The translations under genes were made by a program, and so were the position numbers. Below are positions 1-5,715 of a stretch of DNA of 6,359 nt, piece by piece. The stretch spans positions 1-6,359 of the forward strand of contig JANXUW010000218.1 in NCBI GenBank assembly GCA_025351985.1, read 5' to 3'. The notes beneath the pieces were generated by a model. That model was given only the letters and a program-made list of their open reading frames with translations. It searched no databases and was not told the origin of the DNA. Source of the DNA: Pseudolysobacter sp. Its GTDB lineage: Bacteria; Pseudomonadota; Gammaproteobacteria; Xanthomonadales; Rhodanobacteraceae. Within the stretch, counting starts at the first letter, position 1, and every line of letters starts with the position of its first letter.

Positions 1-266
1 TCCGCACCATCAAGTTTCGAATATTCCCTGAGCACATCCAGGCGTGCCTGCAGCACCGCAGCACGCTGATTATCGGCATCGCCGATTTGCTCGGTGAGCG
101 TCGCGCTCAGGCTCAGCGCACGCGCCGCATCGCCTTCGCCCAACGCACGATAAATATCATCCATAGGCAACTTGACGGTCGTCGCCGAAGCGCCTGCCGA
201 TTGCACAAAGACCACCAGCAAAATTGCCGAAAATCGCCCCAGCCAGCCGCGAGTAACTCTATCCAC
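1..266 (-). CDS. Secreted protein with helical (TPR-like) start, 3' part outside window
   Basis: This frame starts at a GTG (264-266) and stays open to the window edge, giving 88 visible residues. Residues 1-28 form a convincing Sec signal peptide: arginines at 3, 6 and 11, a hydrophobic core AILLVVFV, then AGASA with an AxA-type cleavage site after about residue 28. The mature part is Ala/Leu-rich with regularly spaced hydrophobics (DDIYRALGEGDAARALSLSA, then QRAAVLQARLDVL), as in TPR-like helical repeats. The frame is open upstream to a stop near 363 but contains no ATG there, and the signal peptide favours the GTG; the Shine-Dalgarno is weak (GGGGG just upstream). It lies downstream of the kinase on the same strand, so it is probably the third gene of that operon. 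Kinases of this sort are often followed by TPR or CHAT proteins, but no such domain can be assigned from what is visible. The reading frame is fairly sure; the function is unknown. Confidence 0.62.
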   Translation of the reverse strand, partial: MDRVTRGWLGRFSAILLVVFVQSAGASATTVKLPMDDIYRALGEGDAARALSLSATLTEQIGDADNQRAAVLQARLDVLREYSKLDGA

Positions 267-434
267 ACTGCCCCCGATTCGATATTGCGCGCTATGTCGG
301 CCAAAACCGATCTGCAGTATTTGTTGCTGCAGAAAACCATTCTGCCTGATTGCGCTCCTGAATTATTGCCAGCAGGAGAAAAGCCCACATTACCAGCGAT
401 GCGGATCGAATCGAGACTGGGCCTTCAGCACAAA
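267..434 (-). other. Gap between kinase and downstream secreted-protein gene
   Basis: These 168 bp lie inside the presumed operon. No hairpin followed by a T-run is visible on the minus strand, so read-through from the kinase is plausible. No convincing promoter was seen. A 32-codon ORF (292-390) with a hydrophobic start is present but has no ribosome binding site and is probably chance. Confidence 0.4.
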
Positions 435-2057
435 TTACGGCGAGGCGTGCGGAAATACAAAACGCCAGCGTCGCAGATGTTGCGCACTCGCCGGATCGAT
501 TTTCGCGAGTACGGTGCGCAACGAAGCACTCGCAATTTCCATGTCGTTCGGCGCTGGCGCCAGACGCGTTACGCCGCGCGATACGACATCCGCCGAAGTG
601 ACCGCGTGCTGCCATTGCGCGATGGCGTGCTCAAGCTCGGGCTGTGGCGTATCGGCAGCGAGTACAATGAATTCCTCGCGTGCGGCGCCGCTGCTGACTT
701 GCCACGATAAATTGGTCGCACCGGATTTTCCAGGCAACTGATACGCCGTATTTGCGCTGAGCGGATTGCCCGCTGCGAGGCCGGCCAAAGGAAACAATAC
801 CGCCGCCTGGCCGCTGCCATCGTCGTTGAAAACATACACGTAGGCGGCCTGGTTGCTCTCGAACTTGAGCATGAGTTTGTCGCCCAGAATCAGGCGGGCA
901 CCGTCGTTCAGCGGCGCGCTGCCGGCGGCATCGATACGCTGAAAACCGACCGACGCATTCCACACCAACGGTGGCGCAGTTTGCTGTCGGCTCACACCGA
1001 ATACGAGGGCGACCAGCAGCGTCGCCGCCAGCGCCAGCGCGCTCAAATTTCGAACACGATTTGCCGGACGTATTGCTGGCGCGAGAGCCGCAGCAAATGC
1101 CAGCGCACTGGCCGGACGACGTCGTGGATCGGGATCCAATGCGCGGTCGATGACGCGCGAAAAATCCGCGGACATTTTCGACGCGAGTTCGCGGATTTTT
1201 TTGCGTGCGCCGAAAGACTGTGGCGGCGAAGATTTTTCCACGTCGTGTGCCGCATTCGGATAACTGCCCGTCGCGAGTCGAAACAGCAAAACGCCGAGCG
1301 CATACATATCGCTGGCCGGCGTCGGCATGGCGCCGGCCAGCACTTCGGGCGCAAGATAATTTGGCGTGCCGAGAACGGTCGCATCTGGCGCGTTGACGAA
1401 CTCGCGCGTGGCGCCGAAATCCATCAGCACGATACGTCCGCCGTGATCGCGCATGACGTTTTCCGGCTTGATGTCGCCGTGCACCAATCCATGTCGATGC
1501 ACCACCGCCAGCGCATGACACAGATCCTTGCCGATCGAACGCACTTCCTCGACTGGCAGCGGCCCTTGCGCGGCGAGCACGCTGGCCAGTGACTGGCCGG
1601 TGACGAGTTCGGTCCAGATGCCGGTACGACCGTCGTGGGTTGCCGCGCCGTAAACGCTGACGATATTGGCATGCCGCACTCGCGCAAGGCGACGTGCTTC
1701 ATCGAGAAATTGATGGGCGAGTTCGCCGGATTCGATCTTGCGCAACTTCAGCGCGACACATTGATCGAGCAGCGCATCGTAGGCACGCCAGACCTCACCC
1801 TGCGTGCCTGCGCCGATCTGCTCCAGCGCTTCGAGTTGACCGAAGCGGAATTTGCCTTGACGCTTGCTTTGACTGCGCTCGCTGCCGACCACCGAAACAC
1901 GGCGAAAGCCTTGCACCAGTTGTTCGAGCTCGCGCAATCCGGAAAACGTCTGCGCGGTTTCGCGTTGTGTGTCCGGATCGAGCTCGTGCCAGTTCACCGG
2001 CTCGTCGTCGGCGATGCAACTCGCCAATCGTTCCAGTTCAAGTTCCTGTGGAGTCAT
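435..2057 (-). CDS. Transmembrane Ser/Thr protein kinase with DUF4384-like C-terminal domain
   Basis: A 540-residue Hanks-type (PknB-like) Ser/Thr kinase that should phosphorylate proteins in the cytoplasm. Residues 1-70 are a charged N-terminal extension. The kinase domain spans about 72-325: glycine loop IGAGTQGEVW (81-90), ATP lysine K104 in VALKL, helix-C glutamate E120, catalytic loop HGDIKPEN (193-200) with D195 and N200, DFG 213-215, and GTPNYLAPE (230-239). The residue before the catalytic Asp is Gly rather than Arg, so this is a non-RD kinase. One membrane segment follows (about 337-356). The C-terminal part (about 362-500) should be extracytoplasmic. It resembles DUF4384: LGDKLMLKFES, AYVYVFNDDGSG, AVLFPLAG, then NPLSANTAYQLPG. 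The ATG overlaps the end of the sigma factor gene by 20 bp and has its own Shine-Dalgarno, so the two genes are very likely co-translated. Kinase assignment is certain; the DUF4384 call is from memory of the family pattern; substrate and ligand are unknown. Confidence 0.95.
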   Translation of the reverse strand: MTPQELELERLASCIADDEPVNWHELDPDTQRETAQTFSGLRELEQLVQGFRRVSVVGSERSQSKRQGKFRFGQLEALEQIGAGTQGEVWRAYDALLDQCVALKLRKIESGELAHQFLDEARRLARVRHANIVSVYGAATHDGRTGIWTELVTGQSLASVLAAQGPLPVEEVRSIGKDLCHALAVVHRHGLVHGDIKPENVMRDHGGRIVLMDFGATREFVNAPDATVLGTPNYLAPEVLAGAMPTPASDMYALGVLLFRLATGSYPNAAHDVEKSSPPQSFGARKKIRELASKMSADFSRVIDRALDPDPRRRPASALAFAAALAPAIRPANRVRNLSALALAATLLVALVFGVSRQQTAPPLVWNASVGFQRIDAAGSAPLNDGARLILGDKLMLKFESNQAAYVYVFNDDGSGQAAVLFPLAGLAAGNPLSANTAYQLPGKSGATNLSWQVSSGAAREEFIVLAADTPQPELEHAIAQWQHAVTSADVVSRGVTRLAPAPNDMEIASASLRTVLAKIDPASAQHLRRWRFVFPHASP

Positions 2058-2640
2058 CGTTCAAGCCTCTTGCCAGTTGCACGATGGCGCGGGAAACCAT
2101 TACCCGCACCGCATCCGTGGTAGCGCCGGTTTCGACGGCAATCTCCGGATAACTCAGGCCGAGTTCGAGTCGCATCACGATCAAACCTTGCTGGCGTTTC
2201 GGCAGTTCCGCGAGCGCGTTTTCGTAAGCGCGCAAGCGTTCGTGGCCGAGCACCTGTTCAAGCAAAGTCGGTGACTCCGCGTCCGCCATTTCCGCATCGA
2301 GTTCACCGAACTCGGGGCGACGCTGGCGACGACGCAGTTCGTCGCGCACCTGGTTCAACAGGATCTGGCGCAGATACGCCAGAAATGCGCCCGGATGTTG
2401 CGATTCGAAATCGTCCAGATGGTTTAACGCTCGAACGAGGGTAACCTGAACAATATCGTCGGTATCCGACAAATCGCGCGCGCTGGCGGGCAGGCGTCCG
2501 TGCGCCCAGCGCCGCAACAATGGCAGGTAACGGCGGAACAAATCCTCGCGCGCCCCCGCATCGCCACTACGAATACGCCGCAGCAGCACGACCGTGGCTT
2601 CCGGCACCTGCGCGGGCATCGATGGCGACTCGTTATTCAT
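2038..2640 (-). CDS. ECF-type RNA polymerase sigma factor
   Basis: A 200-residue sigma-70 family protein with the two-domain layout of ECF sigma factors, directing RNA polymerase to a specific promoter set. Sigma-2 covers about 30-100 (EDLFRRYLPLLRRWA; SDTDDIVQVTLVRAL at 58-72; FLAYLRQILLNQVRDELRRR). A variable linker follows at about 106-130. Sigma-4 covers about 134-190 and ends in a helix-turn-helix: ALAELPKRQQGLIVMRLELG, then LSYPEIAVETGATTDAVRV and MVSRAIVQLARGL. There is no sigma-3 and no extra C-terminal domain. The ATG has a good Shine-Dalgarno (AGGGGAG, 2647-2653, 6 bases upstream). No anti-sigma factor gene is visible; the next gene is a Ser/Thr kinase overlapping by 20 bp, so kinase-based control is plausible, as known for kinase-linked ECF groups such as ECF43. 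The acidic region 2.2 stretch here is DTDD (59-62), with T60 among the acids. The exact ECF group cannot be assigned by eye. Confidence 0.92.
   Translation of the reverse strand: MNNESPSMPAQVPEATVVLLRRIRSGDAGAREDLFRRYLPLLRRWAHGRLPASARDLSDTDDIVQVTLVRALNHLDDFESQHPGAFLAYLRQILLNQVRDELRRRQRRPEFGELDAEMADAESPTLLEQVLGHERLRAYENALAELPKRQQGLIVMRLELGLSYPEIAVETGATTDAVRVMVSRAIVQLARGLNDDSTGT
2066..2071 (-). promoter_or_regulatory. Ribosome binding site of the kinase gene
   Basis: AAGAGG lies 8 bases upstream of the kinase ATG, inside the last codons of the sigma factor gene. It supports the ATG at 2055-2057 as the true start and points to translational coupling of the two genes. Confidence 0.6.
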
Positions 2641-2791
2641 GCAACGCTCCCCTGCTCCTTTCGTGCAAATGTCAGCATAGCCGCAAGTGGATTAACTTTG
2701 GTGAACTCGACCGTGCCGCGCAGACTTTCCGCGCAAAGCCGGCTACCCTCGATGCTGCCGGCAATCGGCCGGTGAGATCGGGAGGGACCAC
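2641..2791. promoter_or_regulatory. Divergent promoter region between sigma factor gene and aqpZ
   Basis: These 151 bp separate two divergently read genes and must hold both promoters. On the minus strand a TATGCT (-10-like) lies in the part nearest the sigma gene, but no well-spaced -35 goes with it. On the plus side only weak matches such as TTGGTG and CAGACT (17 bp apart) were found. A short dyad CCGGC/GCCGG lies at about 2758-2772, near the aqpZ Shine-Dalgarno. Individual promoter boxes are not asserted. Confidence 0.4.
2781..2786 (+). promoter_or_regulatory. Ribosome binding site of aqpZ
   Basis: GGAGGG lies five bases upstream of the aqpZ ATG, a near-consensus Shine-Dalgarno. It confirms the start at 2792. 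Confidence 0.75.
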
Positions 2792-3487
2792 ATGAATCTG
2801 GCAAAACGTGCGTCGGCGGAATTTCTCGGAACGACATGGCTGGTGCTGGGCGGCTGCGGCAGTGCGGTGCTGGCGGCAGCGTTTCCGGCGCTCGGCATCG
2901 GCTTTGCAGGCGTCGCGCTGGCCTTCGGTTTGACCGTGGTAACGATGGCGTATGCGATCGGCCATATTTCCGGCTGCCATCTGAATCCGGCGGTGACAAT
3001 CGGATTATGGGCGGGCGGACGCATTCCGGCCGGCGATATCCTGCCGTATGTCGCGGCGCAAGTCGCGGGCGCGATTTTCGGCGCGGGCGTGTTGTATCTG
3101 ATCGCATCCGGCAAGGCGGGTTTTGATGTGCATGCCAGTTTCGCCGCCAACGGTTATGCCGAACATTCGCCGGGCAAATATGACTTGAGTGCGGCGCTGA
3201 CCTGCGAAATCGTGCTGACCGCATTTTTCCTGCTGGTGATCCTCGGCAGCACCGACAAACGCGCGCCCGCCGGTTTTGCCGGCCTCGCGATCGGCCTGTC
3301 ACTGACCTTGATCCATCTGATCAGCATTCCCGTGACCAATACGTCGGTGAATCCGGCGCGCAGCACCGGTCCGGCATTGTTTGCCGGCGGCTGGGCACTC
3401 GATCAGCTCTGGTTGTTCTGGGTCGCACCGATCATCGGCGCCGTGATCGCCGGCGCGGTCTATCGCTGGCTCGGCAACGACGACTAG
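2792..3487 (+). CDS. aqpZ: Aquaporin Z, water channel
   Basis: A 231-residue inner-membrane water channel of the MIP family, the same length as E. coli AqpZ and very similar to it throughout. Both half-helix motifs are intact: NPA at 65-67 ([13 protein letters not shown]) and NPAR at 187-190 ([18 protein letters not shown]). By comparison with E. coli AqpZ, the selectivity-filter residues are F45, H175, T184 and R190, the water-selective set rather than the glycerol-facilitator set. Six membrane helices and the two re-entrant loops are readable. The ATG is preceded by a strong Shine-Dalgarno (GGAGGG, 2781-2786). The gene is monocistronic: it is divergent from the sigma factor gene and followed by a terminator at 3531-3559. 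Expected role: rapid water movement across the cytoplasmic membrane during osmotic change. Confidence 0.97.
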   Translation: MNLAKRASAEFLGTTWLVLGGCGSAVLAAAFPALGIGFAGVALAFGLTVVTMAYAIGHISGCHLNPAVTIGLWAGGRIPAGDILPYVAAQVAGAIFGAGVLYLIASGKAGFDVHASFAANGYAEHSPGKYDLSAALTCEIVLTAFFLLVILGSTDKRAPAGFAGLAIGLSLTLIHLISIPVTNTSVNPARSTGPALFAGGWALDQLWLFWVAPIIGAVIAGAVYRWLGNDD

Positions 3488-3530
3488 ACGCGATCACAAA
3501 AACTACGGCTTCTATTCTGAATGGCATGAC

Positions 3531-3559
3531 GCGCCACCGGTTTGCGGTGGCGCTTTTTT
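3531..3559 (+). terminator. Rho-independent terminator of aqpZ
   Basis: A perfect 9-bp GC-rich stem (GCGCCACCG 3531-3539 and CGGTGGCGC 3545-3553) with a 5-base loop is followed directly by six T residues. It lies 43 bp after the aqpZ stop codon. Confidence 0.92.
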
Positions 3560-3630
3560 ATTGCGCGAATCCATAGCGGTGCGCGACCGTTGCGAATGCC
3601 ATCGATCGAGATTCGCGCGCATCGATAACC

Positions 3631-3776
3631 AAGGAACCTCTGATTAACCTACTGCGCTCGATAATTTGCACGCCGGCGGTGCTCGAAATCCTCATTTACG
3701 ACCAGTAAACTCCGGTTTCTGCGCTCCGGCGACGCGCAAATTCTCTTCGCTCGCTACGGTTAATCAGAGGTTCCCT
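3631..3776. mobile_element. MITE-like palindromic repeat element, about 145 bp
   Basis: The ends are a perfect 17-bp inverted repeat, GGAACCTCTGATTAACC at 3633-3649 and its exact complement at 3758-3774. Further inverted pairs nest around the same centre (about 3702): AATTTGC (3663-3669) with GCAAATT (3736-3742), CGCCGG (3671-3676) with CCGGCG (3726-3731), GAAA (3685-3688) with TTTC (3716-3719), and TTTAC (3695-3699) with GTAAA (3705-3709). The unit is therefore one long imperfect palindrome that could fold into a hairpin as RNA or single-stranded DNA. It encodes no protein. A possible 4-bp target duplication TAAC flanks it (3626-3629 and 3776-3779), but this is short and could be chance. Small size, terminal repeats and lack of genes fit a non-autonomous element moved by a transposase elsewhere; copy number in the genome is unknown. 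Confidence 0.7.
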
Positions 3777-3903
3777 AACGCACGTTGGCGTGTATCGCCG
3801 ATAATGTCCGCCTGGCATCGATTCAACGATGCGTATTCGACGCGGATAAATCGCGTCAACAACATCCCGCCGTACCCGCGCGAAAACATCAAGGCAAAAT
3901 CCA

Positions 3904-5613
3904 ATGAATCAGGCGCCGGCGGACTTGCTCGAATCCGCGCAAACCATCAAATCGCTCTTGCCGACCAACAGGCGCGCGCTGCTCGGATTGATTTTCGCCA
4001 TCGTCGCCGCGCTGATCGCGTGGTTTTCCGGCGCCGAATATCGCTCGCTGACCGAGCCAGACGAAGGCCGTTACGCGGAGGTCGCGCGCGAGATGGTGGC
4101 CTCCGGCGACTGGATCGTGCCGCGCACCAACGGCTTCAAATTCTATGACAAACCGGTGCTGCACTATTGGGTGACGGCCGTCGCATTCGAGGTCTTCGGC
4201 GTGCACAACTGGACCGCACGGTTGTGGACGATGCTGGCCGGACTGATCAGCATCGTTGCGATGGGCTACGCCGGCCTGCGCGTGTTCGGACGGCGCGAAG
4301 GCATCATCGCCGCGCTCGTGCTCGGCAGCAGTTTTCTGTGCGTGATCGGCAGTCATGTCAATTCGCTCGACATGGGCCTGACCGCTTTTTTGAGTGTGTT
4401 GCTCGGCGCATTTTTGATCGCACAACATCACGCCGCGGACATCGCCATATGTCGGCGCTGGATGTGGCTGACCTGGCTGGCGATAGCGCTGGCGGTGATG
4501 ACAAAGGGTGTGATCGCGATCGTCCTGCCTGGCGCCATTCTTTTTTTCTACATGTTGTGGCAGCGTGACTGGGGATTGTGGCGCCGGCTGCATTTGGTTT
4601 CGGGCCTGATCATCCTGCTGGTGATTTGTCTGCCGTGGTTTATCGCGATCGGTCGCGCCGACAGCAATTTCTACAGCTTCTTTTTCATCCACGAACACCT
4701 CGAACGTTTTCTGTCCAAGACTCACGATCGATTCCAGCCGTGGTGGTTTTTTCTGCCAGTGATTGGGTTCGGTGCGATGCCGTGGTCGCTGTTCCTGCCG
4801 GCGGCACTGCGTCGCGGCATGGACAAGAAATCCGGCCTGTTCCAGCCGAGCCGATTGCTGCTGTTATGGTGTGGCAAGTTCCTGCTGTTCTTCTCGATTT
4901 CGAGTTCCAAACTTCCGCTGTACATCCTGCCGCTGTTTCCGGCGCTGGCATTGCTGATCGGCATCGCCGCAGCGCGCATGACCCGCCGTGCGCTGATGTT
5001 TCGGCTGCTGCCGATCGCGATCGTCGCGACACTTGCCGCCCTCGTTCTCGGATTTTTCCCCGGTCTGTTGCCGCTGCACGAACCGCGTGAGGCGAACCTC
5101 GCATTTGTGCAGCTCGCCGCTATCGCCGTTGCCTTGCTGAGCCTCGCGAGCTGGTTTGGATTATGGCTTTTCCGTCAACAAAAAATCGTCCCGGGTATCG
5201 CGACCGTGGCGCTCGGCGCACTGGTCTGCACACAAGGATTGATGATCGGTTTCCAGCAGCTCGAACCGGCCAATTCGGCCGACTCGATGGCCGCGCTCGC
5301 CGCACCGTACATCAAGGCCGATACGCCGGTGTACTCGGTGAAATTCTATTTCCGCGGCCTGCCGTTTTATCTGCAACGCCTCGTGACGGTCGCCTACGAC
5401 ACACCGACCGACCTCGTTGCCGGCATGGCCTGGCAACCCGAGTTGACGATCGCCGAACTCGACGGATTCGTTACGGCTTGGCGCGCGCATCCGGGCGCAT
5501 TGGCGTTTATCCGTCCAGACGTCTATACCGAACTGCAAAAACAAAACCTGCCGATGACCGTGATCGCGGATCGGCAACCAGTGGTGGTGATCGTGCAGTC
5601 GCCGACCAATTGA
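3904..5613 (+). CDS. ArnT-like lipid A / undecaprenyl-phosphate sugar transferase (PMT family)
   Basis: A 569-residue polytopic inner-membrane glycosyltransferase of the GT-C fold (ArnT/PMT, GT83-like). Characterised ArnT moves 4-amino-4-deoxy-L-arabinose from undecaprenyl phosphate to lipid A on the periplasmic face, giving polymyxin resistance. Helix 1 is at about 24-42. The first periplasmic loop carries the family motif LTEPDEGRYAEVAREM (49-64), with D53/E54 as likely catalytic or metal residues, followed by FYDKPVLHYW (80-89). D156 in NSLDMGLTAF matches the second conserved acidic site. Other family marks are MTKG (199-202), CLPWF (242-246), HEHLERF (263-269) and SSSKLPLYILPLFP (333-346). 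About 12 membrane segments are readable, then a soluble periplasmic C-terminal domain (about 451-569) with FYFRGLPFYLQRLVTV. The start has a modest AAGG (3891-3894). No other arn genes are nearby, so the sugar and acceptor are open; transfer of another sugar is possible. Confidence 0.87.
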   Translation: MNQAPADLLESAQTIKSLLPTNRRALLGLIFAIVAALIAWFSGAEYRSLTEPDEGRYAEVAREMVASGDWIVPRTNGFKFYDKPVLHYWVTAVAFEVFGVHNWTARLWTMLAGLISIVAMGYAGLRVFGRREGIIAALVLGSSFLCVIGSHVNSLDMGLTAFLSVLLGAFLIAQHHAADIAICRRWMWLTWLAIALAVMTKGVIAIVLPGAILFFYMLWQRDWGLWRRLHLVSGLIILLVICLPWFIAIGRADSNFYSFFFIHEHLERFLSKTHDRFQPWWFFLPVIGFGAMPWSLFLPAALRRGMDKKSGLFQPSRLLLLWCGKFLLFFSISSSKLPLYILPLFPALALLIGIAAARMTRRALMFRLLPIAIVATLAALVLGFFPGLLPLHEPREANLAFVQLAAIAVALLSLASWFGLWLFRQQKIVPGIATVALGALVCTQGLMIGFQQLEPANSADSMAALAAPYIKADTPVYSVKFYFRGLPFYLQRLVTVAYDTPTDLVAGMAWQPELTIAELDGFVTAWRAHPGALAFIRPDVYTELQKQNLPMTVIADRQPVVVIVQSPTN

Positions 5614-5660
5614 TTTGCCGTGACTTGGCTATCGACCATCACGCGCCGATATGACACATA

Positions 5661-5691
5661 AAAAAACCCGGGCGCGTGGCCCGGGTTTTTT
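5661..5691. terminator. Bidirectional rho-independent terminator
   Basis: A perfect 13-bp stem (A6 plus CCCGGGC at 5661-5673, complement at 5679-5691) encloses a 5-base loop. The A-run on one side and the T-run on the other make it function on both strands. It lies between the converging glycosyltransferase gene (stop at 5613) and subtilase gene (stop at 5716), so it probably serves both. Confidence 0.93.
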
Positions 5692-5715
5692 ATGCGTGGC
5701 GTTATGCCACCAGCA

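Larger units (their letters stand above)
3488..3903. other. Intergenic region aqpZ to glycosyltransferase gene
   Basis: This 416-bp stretch has no credible gene. It holds, in order, the aqpZ terminator (3531-3559), about 70 bp of unremarkable sequence with two ATCGAT sites, the palindromic repeat element (about 3631-3776), and about 127 bp of leader before the glycosyltransferase start. A 160-codon plus-strand ORF beginning in the repeat element and running into the glycosyltransferase gene is a shadow. The leader contains only a weak promoter-like pair (TTCAAC at 3822-3827 and GATAAA at 3845-3850, 17-bp spacer). Confidence 0.6.

Noticed and set aside
292..390. Short minus-strand ORF of 32 codons with a hydrophobic beginning, in the gap after the kinase gene.
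   Set aside because: No Shine-Dalgarno before its ATG, no recognisable motif, and it overlaps the region leading into the next gene. Probably chance.
631..1521. Minus-strand ORF of 296 codons within the kinase gene.
   Set aside because: An Arg/Cys-rich shifted frame of the kinase; the kinase frame has all conserved motifs and continues without a break.
3785..3807. TTGGCG and TAATGT as a promoter upstream of the glycosyltransferase gene.
   Set aside because: The spacer is only 11 bp, too short for a sigma-70 promoter.
3666..4148. Plus-strand ORF of 160 codons starting in the palindromic element.
   Set aside because: Its first part is the repeat element and leader, and its second part is an out-of-frame, Arg-rich reading of the glycosyltransferase gene.
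3889..4725. Minus-strand ORF of 278 codons opposite the glycosyltransferase gene.
   Set aside because: Composition rich in His, Gln, Asp and Arg, typical of an antisense shadow in GC-rich DNA; the plus-strand frame has clear family motifs.
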